This document shows, in pieces, positions 24,639 to 32,181 of a DNA stretch of 64,000 nt (its first letter is position 1; the number at the start of each line of letters is the position of its first letter). The notes below the pieces were generated by a model. The model did no database searches and had not been told where the DNA came from. It saw nothing but the letters and a program-made list of their open reading frames with translations. Source of the DNA: DATJPY01 sp035506135 (lineage in GTDB: Bacteria; Myxococcota_A; UBA9160; PR03); NCBI GenBank assembly GCA_035506135.1, contig DATJPY010000007.1, forward strand, positions 52,332 to 116,331. Direction: 5' to 3'. The position numbers were made by a program, and so were the translations under genes.

Positions 24639-25550
24639 TCACGGCCCCAAGAGATCCCCGTCGACGATGCGGATGTCGGCGCGGGCGCGCAGCTCGGCGA
24701 GCCGGCGCGCCAGCCGTTGGTCGTGCTGCTGCATCCGATAGGCGTTGCGGACCGGCTCGAGCACCTGGTCGAGCGGTGGGATCACATCGGGGCCGCGGGC
24801 GACCAGCTGCACCACCCACCAGCCGTCCTCGGCGCGCAACGGGTCGCTCGCCGCGCCCGGAGCGAGCTTCCCCACCCCTTGCGCCACCGCGCTGCCGACG
24901 CGGGCCGCCAGCGCGTCGAGCGGGACCTGCCCGGTGGGCAGCGGGGGCTCGATAGGGCTGCCGAGCGATGCGGCCAGATCCGGGAACGGCTCCCCGGCTC
25001 GCGCGCGGCGCGCGATCTCGACGGCGCGGGCGTACGCGGCGCCCTCCTGGCCGGGGGCTACCTCGACCCGCGCCGCGCGGACCTCGACGGGCCCGGGCTG
25101 CGCGAAGTCGCGACCGTGCTCGGCGTAGAAGGCCTCGAGCCGGTCGCGCGACGCCTCGGCCGGATCCTCGTCCGTCGTGATGCCCTCCACCACGGCCGAC
25201 ACGATGGCGCGTCGGGCGGTGGGCTCGCGCCGCTCGAGTCCGAGCGCGAGGCCCTGCTGCAGCAGCAGCTCCTCGTCGATCAGGCGCTGCAGCAGCTCGC
25301 GGCGCGTGTCGCGGTCGAGCTCGAGATGGCTGCGCTCGCGCGCCACCGCGCCGACGAAGCGCGCGAAGCTCTCGCGCGCGATCGGCTCCCCGTTGACCCA
25401 GGCGACCACGTCGCCGCCCGCGGCCGGGGCCGGCGCCGCGGGCGCGGGCCGCCGCAGCAGCGCCGCCGCCGCGAGCGCGAGTCCACCGAGCGCACCGACC
25501 AGGAGCCAGCGCCGCGCAGCGCGCGAGCCGAGCGCGTCGGCGCCGCTCAT
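24639..25550 (-). CDS. Parvulin/SurA-type peptidyl-prolyl isomerase, membrane-anchored
   Basis: 303 residues. A single N-terminal helix (RWLLVGALGGLALAAAALL) anchors the protein facing the periplasm. AWVNGEPIARESFARFV near residue 50 is the typical SurA/PrsA N-terminal chaperone segment. The parvulin part (VRAARVEVAPGQEGAAYARAVEIARRARAGEPFPDLAASLG...GWWVVQLVARGP) follows and is somewhat divergent. It probably assists folding of secreted or outer-membrane proteins. Its ATG overlaps the stop of the oxidoreductase gene (ATGA), and it is convergent with the desaturase. Confidence 0.82.
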   Translation of the reverse strand: MSGADALGSRAARRWLLVGALGGLALAAAALLRRPAPAAPAPAAGGDVVAWVNGEPIARESFARFVGAVARERSHLELDRDTRRELLQRLIDEELLLQQGLALGLERREPTARRAIVSAVVEGITTDEDPAEASRDRLEAFYAEHGRDFAQPGPVEVRAARVEVAPGQEGAAYARAVEIARRARAGEPFPDLAASLGSPIEPPLPTGQVPLDALAARVGSAVAQGVGKLAPGAASDPLRAEDGWWVVQLVARGPDVIPPLDQVLEPVRNAYRMQQHDQRLARRLAELRARADIRIVDGDLLGP

Positions 25551-26881
25551 CGCGGCGCGAGGCCCGCCTCGCGGTAGGCGCCGGCGCGGAAGGGGGCCAG
25601 CTCGACGCTGGTCCCGGACTCCCGCGCCGCCTCGGCGGCGAAGCCGATCAGGTGGCTCTCGAGCGCGCTGCGGCCCGATCCCAGCACGGCGTCGCGCCGG
25701 CCGCTCTGGAGCGCGCGGGTGAACGAGCCCATGAGCCCCTCGTCGCCGCCGAAGTGACCGAGCACCCCGCCGCCAAGGTCGTGCACCTCGGGGGCCAGCA
25801 CGCCGGGGCGGGTCACCTCGATGGCGCCGCCGTCGAGCACGCCGCGCAGCTCGCCGCGCGTGCCGGTGATGCGGAGCGTGCGCTGCTCCTTCGCGGCGAA
25901 GCCGTGCAGGGCGAAGCTCGCGGTGAGCCCGCCCTCGAACTCCAGCGCGACCACCTGGTGGTCGAGCACGTCGTTGTCGCAGCGATAGACGCAGCGCCCG
26001 TAGCGGCCGCTCTCGAGCGCGCGGCGGCGCGCCTCGCGGCTCGGGTCGGGCGACACGTCGATCCACGGCCAGAGGCGCGCGATGCGCTCGTCGGGATCGA
26101 CGTAGAAGCGCACCGCGTCGTGGGGACAGCTCGCCTGGACCGGGCAGCCGTCGGTGCAGCGCGCCGGCGCACCCGCAGGCGCGCTCTCGGCGCGATAGTG
26201 GCCGAGCGCGCCGTACGACGCGACGCGCCGCGCGGGGCGCCCCGCCAGCCAGCAGAGCAGATCGAGATCGTGGCACGACTTCGCCAGGAGAATCGGGGCC
26301 GCGATCTCGCGGCTGCGGAAGCGACCTCGCACGTAGGAGTGCGCCATGTGCCACCAGGCGACGTGCTCCCGCGCGTCGATGTGCTGGATCTCGCCGAGGC
26401 TCCCGCTCGCAGCGATCTCGTGCACCCTCTGGTAGAAGGACGTGAAGCGGAGCACGTGCCCGATCTGCAGCACCCGCCCGGCCGCTGCGGCGGCCTCGAC
26501 GACGCGGACGCACTCGGCCGGCGTCGGGGCGATCGGCTTCTCGAGCAACACGTCGTAGCCGCGCGCGATCGCGGCCAGCGCCGGCTCGACGTGCAGCGTG
26601 TCGCTGGTTGCGATGATGGCGACCTCGGCGAGCGGCGGGCGCTCCAGACACTCGCGCCAGTCGCGGAAGACGAGGTCGGGCGGGATCTCGTGATCGCGCG
26701 CGACCTTCGCGCGCCGGCGCTCGTCGGGCTCGGCGACCGCGACCACGCGCAGCCGCTCGGGATTCGCGCGCGCCCAGCCCGCGTAGACGAGCAGCCCGCG
26801 ATTGCCGGCGCCGACGACGACGGCGCGGATCGGCTCGGACCGGACCGGCGCGGTTATACTCGCTCCGATGGACGACTCCAC
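25547..26881 (-). CDS. Gfo/Idh/MocA family NAD(P)-dependent oxidoreductase
   Basis: About 444 residues. The Rossmann fold starts at IRAVVVGAGNRGLLVYAGWAR, then VVAVAEPDERRRAKVA, AIIATSDTLHVEPALAAIARGYDVLLEKPIA (EKP motif) and the substrate domain ILLAKSCHDLDLLCWLAGR. An insert with four cysteines (RCTDGCPVQASCPHD near residue 240, more C at RCVYRCDND) may bind metal. The likely reaction is oxidation of a sugar or polyol. No ATG or GTG lies close to the Rossmann start; the nearest are GTG 26881 and GTG 26887, which makes the 5' end overlap the divergent ferredoxin gene by about 14 bases. A noncanonical start is possible. Confidence 0.85.
   Translation of the reverse strand: MESSIGASITAPVRSEPIRAVVVGAGNRGLLVYAGWARANPERLRVVAVAEPDERRRAKVARDHEIPPDLVFRDWRECLERPPLAEVAIIATSDTLHVEPALAAIARGYDVLLEKPIAPTPAECVRVVEAAAAAGRVLQIGHVLRFTSFYQRVHEIAASGSLGEIQHIDAREHVAWWHMAHSYVRGRFRSREIAAPILLAKSCHDLDLLCWLAGRPARRVASYGALGHYRAESAPAGAPARCTDGCPVQASCPHDAVRFYVDPDERIARLWPWIDVSPDPSREARRRALESGRYGRCVYRCDNDVLDHQVVALEFEGGLTASFALHGFAAKEQRTLRITGTRGELRGVLDGGAIEVTRPGVLAPEVHDLGGGVLGHFGGDEGLMGSFTRALQSGRRDAVLGSGRSALESHLIGFAAEAARESGTSVELAPFRAGAYREAGLAPR
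26855..26860 (+). promoter_or_regulatory. -10 element TATACT seven bases before the ferredoxin start (leaderless)
   Basis: TATACT ends seven bases before ATG 26868 and there is no Shine-Dalgarno, so the transcript probably begins at the start codon. The element lies inside the 5' coding part of the divergent oxidoreductase. Confidence 0.5.
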
Positions 26882-27269
26882 GCGCACTCCCGAGGCGAGC
26901 TCCGATGTCGACACCGAGGTTCGCAAAGTGGCGCAGGGCCTCGGCATCGGCCAGTTCGGCCGGCACATCTTCCTGTGCGTGCACGGCGACTGCGCGCCGA
27001 GCGAGGAGGCCAAGACCTCCTGGCAGTTCTTGAAGCGCCGGCTGCGCGAGCTCGGCCTCGACCGCGGTCGCGGCGGAGTCTACCGGACCCAGGTCGAGTG
27101 CTTCCGGATCTGCAAGGGCGGGCCGGTGGCGGTGGTGTATCCCGACGGGACCTGGTACCGCGGCTGCACCCCGGAGGTGCTCGAGCGGATCATCCAGGAG
27201 CACCTGATCGGCGGACGCCCCGTGGAGGAGCTGGTCTTCGCGCGAAACCCGTTGCCGGGCCCGGCGTGA
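26868..27269 (+). CDS. Thioredoxin-like (2Fe-2S) ferredoxin
   Basis: 133 residues. HIFLCVHGDCAPS supplies two cysteines, and TQVECFRICKGGPVAVVYPDGTWYRGCTPEVLERIIQEHLIGGRPVEEL supplies the other pair plus the conserved C-terminal pattern. This is the thioredoxin-fold 2Fe-2S ferredoxin (Shethna-type). It should shuttle single electrons; the partner is not clear. The stop overlaps the phosphatase start (GTGA). The start codon lies only seven bases downstream of TATACT with no ribosome-binding site. Confidence 0.87.
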   Translation: MDDSTRTPEASSDVDTEVRKVAQGLGIGQFGRHIFLCVHGDCAPSEEAKTSWQFLKRRLRELGLDRGRGGVYRTQVECFRICKGGPVAVVYPDGTWYRGCTPEVLERIIQEHLIGGRPVEELVFARNPLPGPA

Positions 27270-28072
27270 AGGCGACCCTGCTCCGAGGCCGCGATCACAC
27301 GGTGATGGGAGCGGTCGCCGGAGCGGACGACGGACCCGTTGCGCTCGCACTGTCGCGCGGCGGCGCGCCGAAGCCCTACCCCCACACGGAGCCCAACGAG
27401 GACGCCGCGCTGTGCGCGCGCGGCGAGAACGGCCTGCTGGTGGCGGTGGCCGACGGCCATTGGGGCCACCGCGCGGCCGAGCTGGCGCTCGGGCATCTGC
27501 TCGCCGAGGTTGCGAACGAGTGGACCGAGGGGAAGGCGCGCGGAGCCGCGTCCTGGCGCCAGGCGGCGCTCGCTGCACTCGCGGGCGCGAACGGCGCCGT
27601 GCTCTCGGCGCGGACGCCCGAGCAGCGCTCGCGGACCACCCTCGCGCTGGCGCTGGCGCGACCGCTCGAGAATCTCCTGGTGTGCGGATCGATGGGCGAC
27701 AGCCACCTGTTCCGCGTCGGTGACGACGGCGTCCTCGAGCTCGCGGTGATGCGCGGGAGCCGCGCGGTGTTCCTGGGAGAGCGACTGTCGCCGGCCGCGC
27801 TCGCGCGCGAGGCGCGCGTCGAGGTGCAGTCGCTCGAGCCGTGCGTCGCGCTCGTCGCCGCGACCGACGGGCTCTCGGAGGAATCGATCGGCGTCGCCGA
27901 CCCCGCGGCTGCCGTGCGCGAGGCGGTCGCGCTGGCGCGGGGACGCGAGACCGGCACGCGCGCGGCGGCGGCGGCGCACGCGCTGGTCGAGGCCGCCCTC
28001 GCCGCCCACCGCAAGAACCAGGCGGGCGACAACATCGCCGCCGCGGTGGCGTGGCTCCGGCGCGAGGGCTGA
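27266..28072 (+). CDS. PP2C-family (PPM) protein serine/threonine phosphatase
   Basis: 268 residues. Metal-binding aspartates and PPM motifs are present: NEDAALCARGENGLLVAVADGHWGH (motifs 1-2), RTTLALALA, GSMGDSHLFRVG, LVAATDGLSEESI and GDNIAAAVAW. It should dephosphorylate Ser/Thr proteins with Mn/Mg. GTG 27266 overlaps the ferredoxin stop by four bases, so the two are translationally coupled, an odd pairing that hints at redox-linked signalling. It converges with the LhgO-like gene; the stops abut in the palindrome TGATCA. Confidence 0.85.
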   Translation: MKATLLRGRDHTVMGAVAGADDGPVALALSRGGAPKPYPHTEPNEDAALCARGENGLLVAVADGHWGHRAAELALGHLLAEVANEWTEGKARGAASWRQAALAALAGANGAVLSARTPEQRSRTTLALALARPLENLLVCGSMGDSHLFRVGDDGVLELAVMRGSRAVFLGERLSPAALAREARVEVQSLEPCVALVAATDGLSEESIGVADPAAAVREAVALARGRETGTRAAAAAHALVEAALAAHRKNQAGDNIAAAVAWLRREG

Positions 28073-29194
28073 TCAGACGCCGGCGAGGAGTGCGACCACC
28101 TGATCCGCGATGGCCGGCGCAGCCGTGAGTCCCGGCGACTCGATGCCGATCAGGTTCACCAGCCCGGGCAGGCCTTGGGCCGAGCCCTCTTCGATCACGA
28201 AGTCGCGGAAGCCCTCTCCGGGACCCGCAAGTCGCGGCCGGATGCCGGCCGATTCGGGCGACAGCCACTCGGAGCGCAGCGCGGGCAGATAGCGCCCCGC
28301 GGCGTCCGCGAAGCGGACCGCCTTGCCGGGGTCGACGGCGTAGTCGATGCGCTCGACGTACTCCGCGTCGGGGCCGAAGCGGATCCGCCCGCCGAGGTCG
28401 AGCGTGGCGTGGATCCCGAGCCCCGAGACGGCGGGAACCGGGTAGACCAGCCGCTGCACGCGCAGCGGGGCACCGGGCGCCAGCGCGAAGTAGTCGCCCT
28501 TGCAGAGCCGCAGGCGGAGGCCGCGCGCCGCGAGGTCGACGCCGGCCAGCGCGGCCACCCGATCGCTCGCAAGACCTGCCGCGTTCACGACCGCAGCGGC
28601 CGCGAGCGCGCCGGGCTCGCCGTCCGGACCGCGCAGCGCGAGGCGCCAGCCAGACGACGCGCGCTCGAGCCCGACCACCTCGTGCCGCAGCAGCAGCGCC
28701 GCGCCGTGCGCCTCGGCCTCGGCTGCGAAGGAGAGCGCGAGCGCGTGCGCGTCGACGATGCCGGTGGCCGGCGACACGAGCGCCGCGAGCCCGCGCACGC
28801 CGGGCTCGATCCGCTGCAGGGCGCCTCCGTCGATGATCTCGAGCCCGGGCGCGCCGTTCGCGAGGCCCGTCTCGCGCAGCCGCTCGAGCACGGCGAGCTC
28901 CTCGGGCGCGCAGGCGACGACCAGCTTGCCGACCCGGCGGTGTCCGATGCGCAGCCGCTCGCAGCGCTCGTAGATCGCCACGCGGCCCGCCACGCAGAGC
29001 CGCGCCTTCCACGACCCGGGCGCGTGGTAGAGCCCCGCGTGGATCACCTCGCTGTTGCGGCTGCTCGTCTCGCGGGCGAAGCCTTCTCGTCGCTCGAGCA
29101 GCGCCACGCTGCGGCCGTCCCGCGCGAGGGCCGCCGCCGCCGCGAGGCCGACGACGCCGCCTCCCACCACGGCGACGTCGCACTCCGGTGTCAT
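28073..29194 (-). CDS. FAD-dependent oxidoreductase, L-2-hydroxyglutarate oxidase (LhgO)-like
   Basis: 373 residues. The FAD motif DVAVVGGGVVGLAAAAALA opens the protein, and SSRNSEVIHAGLYHAPGSWKARLCVAG is the hallmark of the L-2-hydroxyglutarate dehydrogenase family. Later segments KGDYFALAPG, VYPVPAVSGLGIHATLDLGG and NLIGIESPGLTAAPAIADQV fit too. It should oxidise L-2-hydroxyglutarate to 2-oxoglutarate (metabolite repair or lysine catabolism) and pass electrons to the quinone pool. The start overlaps the PfkB-kinase stop (ATGA). Confidence 0.88.
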   Translation of the reverse strand: MTPECDVAVVGGGVVGLAAAAALARDGRSVALLERREGFARETSSRNSEVIHAGLYHAPGSWKARLCVAGRVAIYERCERLRIGHRRVGKLVVACAPEELAVLERLRETGLANGAPGLEIIDGGALQRIEPGVRGLAALVSPATGIVDAHALALSFAAEAEAHGAALLLRHEVVGLERASSGWRLALRGPDGEPGALAAAAVVNAAGLASDRVAALAGVDLAARGLRLRLCKGDYFALAPGAPLRVQRLVYPVPAVSGLGIHATLDLGGRIRFGPDAEYVERIDYAVDPGKAVRFADAAGRYLPALRSEWLSPESAGIRPRLAGPGEGFRDFVIEEGSAQGLPGLVNLIGIESPGLTAAPAIADQVVALLAGV

Positions 29195-30138
29195 CCCGGA
29201 GCCGGGAAGCGCTCTCCGAAGGCGCGCTGGTAGCGCTCGCGCAGGGCCGCGCCGTCGATGCGCACCGACTGCGTGCCGCGCTGCTCCACCGCCAGCGAGC
29301 CCATCAGGCTGCCGAGCCGTCCGGCCGTCTCGAGCGGCAGGCCGCGCTCCAGGCCGAACAGCAGCCCGGCGCGATACGCGTCCCCGCAGCCGGTCGGATC
29401 GACCACGCGATCCGCCTTCGCCGCGGGGATCTCGATGCGCCGCCCGCCCTCGAGGATCGTCGAGCCCTGGGCGCCTCGCGTCACCACGATCGCCTCCGCG
29501 CGCCGCGCGAGCTCATCTTCGCCGAGGCCGGTGCGCTCCAGCGTCACCGCCCACTCGTAGTCGTTCACGACGTAGACCCGCGCCCCCGAGAGGAAGTCGA
29601 GCAGACCGGGGCCGTCGAACGCGATGAGCTGCTGGCCGGGGTCGATCACGGTCGGGATGCCGCGCGCCTTCAAGGCGGCCGCGTGCCGTCGCATCGCCGC
29701 GTTGTCGTCGGGGCCCACGAGCGCGATCGCCACGCCGTCGACGAAGTCCTCGATGTGGAGCTCCCGGGCGCGCTCCATCGCCCCGGGATGGAAGGCCGCG
29801 ATCTGGTTGTCGTCCAGATCGGTGGTGATGAAACACTGTGCGGTGTGTGCCTCCTCGAAGACCCGGATGCCGTCGCGCCGGATCCCCCAACGGTCGAGCC
29901 AGGCGGCGTAGGCGCCGAAGTCGCGCCCCACCGCCGCGACCACGAGCGGCTCGGCTCCGAGCAGCTTGAGCCCGTAGGCGACGTTGCCCGCGCACCCCCC
30001 GAAGAACTCCTCGAGCGTGGGGACGTGGAAGCTGACGGAGAGCACGTGCAGCTTGTCCGGCAGGATGTGGTTCTTGAAGCGGTCCGGAAATACCATGATG
30101 CGGTCGATGGCGAGCGACCCGGTCACCAGGATCGGCAT
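29191..30138 (-). CDS. PfkB-family carbohydrate/nucleoside kinase
   Basis: 315 residues of the ribokinase fold. The substrate motif FGGCAGNVAYGLKLLGAEPLVVAAVGRDFG is N-terminal. VVDPTGCGDAYRAGLLFGLERG (anion hole, catalytic Asp in GCGD) is near residue 255. The N-terminal ILVTGSLAIDRIMVFPDRFKNHILP resembles the adenosine-kinase/ribokinase group. The substrate is not determined; adenosine, ribose or another sugar are possible. ATG 30138 has GAGGAGCC upstream. Confidence 0.9.
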   Translation of the reverse strand: MPILVTGSLAIDRIMVFPDRFKNHILPDKLHVLSVSFHVPTLEEFFGGCAGNVAYGLKLLGAEPLVVAAVGRDFGAYAAWLDRWGIRRDGIRVFEEAHTAQCFITTDLDDNQIAAFHPGAMERARELHIEDFVDGVAIALVGPDDNAAMRRHAAALKARGIPTVIDPGQQLIAFDGPGLLDFLSGARVYVVNDYEWAVTLERTGLGEDELARRAEAIVVTRGAQGSTILEGGRRIEIPAAKADRVVDPTGCGDAYRAGLLFGLERGLPLETAGRLGSLMGSLAVEQRGTQSVRIDGAALRERYQRAFGERFPAPG

Positions 30139-30237
30139 GCGTCAGGCTCCTCGAGCAGGGCGCGCAGCGCCTGGCCCTCCGCTCCATGAAGCGCGCGATC
30201 GCGCAGTCTCACCGTGGGCCCGCGGCGCGTCAACCGG

Positions 30238-30243
30238 TAGAAT
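30238..30243 (+). promoter_or_regulatory. -10 element TAGAAT six bases before metF (leaderless)
   Basis: TAGAAT ends six bases before ATG 30250. The sequence between (TTCGGG) has no ribosome-binding site, so the mRNA probably starts at or next to the ATG. Confidence 0.55.
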
Positions 30244-30249
30244 TTCGGG

Positions 30250-31113
30250 ATGCGCATCGCCGAGCTGTACGCGCGCTCGCGCCCCGTGATCTCGTTCGAG
30301 TTCTTCCCGCCGAAGACGGAGGTGGGCTATGCGTCGCTCTACCGGACGATCGGGGAGCTGAAGCGGCTCGATCCCGGCTTCGTGTCGGTCACCTGTGGGG
30401 CCGGCGGCTCGACGCGCACCCGGACGATCGACCTCGTGGTGCGGATCCAGCAGGAGCTCGGCATCACGGCGATGGCGCACATGACCTGCGTCGGTGCGAC
30501 GCGCGAGCAGCTCGCCGAATCGCTCGCGCGGATCCGCGACGAGGGCCTCGAGAACGTGCTGGCATTGCGAGGCGATCCGCCGAGGGACCAGCCCGAGTTC
30601 CGGCCGGTGCCCGGCGGCTTCGCGTACGCGAACGAGCTCGCCGCGTTCATCCGCGAGCGCTTCGACCTCTGCATCGGCGCCGCCTGCCACCCGGAGACGC
30701 ATCCCGACGCACCGAGCGCCGAGGTGGACCTCGCGAACCTAGCGCGCAAGGTCGAGGCCGGCGTCGACTTCCTGATCACGGATCTCTTCTTCGACCCGGG
30801 CGACTACTTCGCGTTCGCGGCGCGCGCGCGCGCGGCCGGCATCCGGGTTCCGATCGTGCCCGGAATCATGCCGGTGGTGAGCGGCGCGAACGTGCGCCGG
30901 ATGGCGCAGCTCACCGGCGCGCGCATCCCCGCCGCGCTCGAGGAGCAGCTCGCGCGCACCGGCGAGGACGACGAGGCGACGCTCGAGGTCGGAATCGCGT
31001 GGGCCACCGCGCAGTGTCGCGCGCTTCTCGACGGCGGCGTCCCGGGGCTCCACTTCTACACCCTCAACCGGTCGCCTGCGGCCCGCCGGGTCTACGAGAA
31101 CCTGTTCTCGTGA
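30250..31113 (+). CDS. metF: 5,10-methylenetetrahydrofolate reductase
   Basis: 287 residues, the usual bacterial MetF size. ISFEFFPPKTEVGYASLY is the N-terminal family signature (catalytic Glu in FEFFPPKT). FVSVTCGAGGSTRTRTIDLV, HMTCVGATREQL and NVLALRGDPP follow, and the C-terminal VPGIMPVVSGANVRRMAQLTGARIP is diagnostic. It reduces methylene-THF to methyl-THF for methionine synthesis. It overlaps purN by four bases (GTGA). Expression seems to start from a promoter only six bases upstream. Confidence 0.97.
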   Translation: MRIAELYARSRPVISFEFFPPKTEVGYASLYRTIGELKRLDPGFVSVTCGAGGSTRTRTIDLVVRIQQELGITAMAHMTCVGATREQLAESLARIRDEGLENVLALRGDPPRDQPEFRPVPGGFAYANELAAFIRERFDLCIGAACHPETHPDAPSAEVDLANLARKVEAGVDFLITDLFFDPGDYFAFAARARAAGIRVPIVPGIMPVVSGANVRRMAQLTGARIPAALEEQLARTGEDDEATLEVGIAWATAQCRALLDGGVPGLHFYTLNRSPAARRVYENLFS

Positions 31114-31730
31114 CGCGGCGGCTCCGCGTCGCCGTCCTGCTCTCGGGCGAGGGCACCAGCCTCGAGAACCTGTGCGAGCGCATCGACGCCGGCGCGGTGC
31201 CCGCCGAGGTCGCCCTGGTGATCGCGTCGAAGGAGCGCGCCGGCGGGCTGGCGCGCGCCGAGCGGCGCGGCATCCCCGCCGTCGCCGTGCCGCGCCGAGC
31301 GTTCGCCGATGCGCGCGCCTTCAACGACGCGCTGCACGCCGAGCTCGGCAAGCATCCCGTCGACCTGGTCGCGCTGCTCGGCTTCCTCTCCATCTTCGAG
31401 CTGCGCGGCCGCTTCGAGGGGCGCGCGATCAACACGCACCCGGCGCTGATCCCCGCGTTCTGCGGCAAGGGCTTCTACGGCCGCCGCGTGCACGAAGCGG
31501 TGCTGGCGTCCGGCGTGAAGCTGAGCGGGGCGACGGTGCACTTCTGCGACGACCGCTACGACAGCGGCCCGATCATCCTGCAGGAGGCCGTCCCGGTGCT
31601 CGAGGACGACACCCCCGAGACGCTGGCGGCGCGCGTCCAGGCGGTCGAACGGCGCCTGGTGCCGGAGGCCATCCGGCTCTTCGCCGAGGGTCGCCTGGAG
31701 ATCGAGGGCCGCAGGGTTCGGATCCGCTAA
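31110..31730 (+). CDS. purN: Phosphoribosylglycinamide formyltransferase
   Basis: 206 residues. RVAVLLSGEGTSLENL carries the phosphate-binding SGxGTN-like loop. The catalytic Asn-His pair is in INTHPALIPAFCGKGFYG, and the catalytic Asp in GATVHFCDDRYDSGPIILQEAV. It transfers a formyl group from 10-formyl-THF to GAR in purine synthesis, a logical neighbour for metF (shared folate pool). GTG 31110 overlaps the metF stop. It is convergent with gloA; the two stops share bases 31727-31730. Confidence 0.95.
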   Translation: MTRRLRVAVLLSGEGTSLENLCERIDAGAVPAEVALVIASKERAGGLARAERRGIPAVAVPRRAFADARAFNDALHAELGKHPVDLVALLGFLSIFELRGRFEGRAINTHPALIPAFCGKGFYGRRVHEAVLASGVKLSGATVHFCDDRYDSGPIILQEAVPVLEDDTPETLAARVQAVERRLVPEAIRLFAEGRLEIEGRRVRIR

Positions 31731-32119
31731 CGACGACTGGTTTCTTCGATCAGCTCGACCTTGTAGCCGTCGGGATCCTCGACGAAGGCGATCACGGTGG
31801 TGCCGTGCTTCATCGGACCCGGCTCCCGCGTCACGCGCACGCCCTTCGCGCGCAGCGCCTCGCACACGGCGTGGATGCCGTCGACGCCCACCGCGACGTG
31901 GCCGAACCCGCTCCCGATCTCGTATGCGCGTCCGTCCCAGTTGTGCGTCAGCTCGAGGACGGCGGTCTCCGATTCGTCGCCGTAGCCGACGAAGGCGAGG
32001 GTGAACTCGCCGCCGGGATAGTCCTTGCGCCGCAGGAGCTTCATGCCGAGGCCGTCGCAGTAGAAGCGGAGGGAGGCGTCGAGGTCCCGGACGCGGAGCA
32101 TGGTGTGCAGGAGGCGCAC
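31727..32119 (-). CDS. gloA: Lactoylglutathione lyase (glyoxalase I)
   Basis: 130 residues. LLHTMLRVRDLDASLRFYCDGLGMKLLRRKDYPGGEFTLAFVGYG is the first VOC module. Metal ligands His 5 (in LLHTM), Glu (in AVLELTHNW), His (in SGFGHVAVGVD) and Glu (in YKVELIEE) are all present. It isomerises the hemithioacetal of methylglyoxal and glutathione. ATG 32119. It is divergent from imuA with about 60 bases between. Confidence 0.95.
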   Translation of the reverse strand: MRLLHTMLRVRDLDASLRFYCDGLGMKLLRRKDYPGGEFTLAFVGYGDESETAVLELTHNWDGRAYEIGSGFGHVAVGVDGIHAVCEALRAKGVRVTREPGPMKHGTTVIAFVEDPDGYKVELIEETSRR

Positions 32120-32145
32120 GCCGGGAGCGTAGCGGTGGGACGGGC

Positions 32146-32175
32146 TTGACTCGGGGGTGAATAAAAGGCGAAAAT
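32146..32175 (+). promoter_or_regulatory. Promoter of imuA: TTGACT - 18 bp - GAAAAT
   Basis: TTGACT (32146-32151) and GAAAAT (32170-32175) with an 18-bp spacer. The -10 ends six bases before ATG 32182, giving a leaderless transcript. No LexA-like dyad is visible. Confidence 0.6.
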
Positions 32176-32181
32176 AGGGCC

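Noticed and set aside
24639..29183. A 1514-codon minus-strand open frame spanning several genes
   Set aside because: Only its 3' end is the parvulin-type isomerase; the remainder runs through five clearly recognisable genes in the wrong frame.
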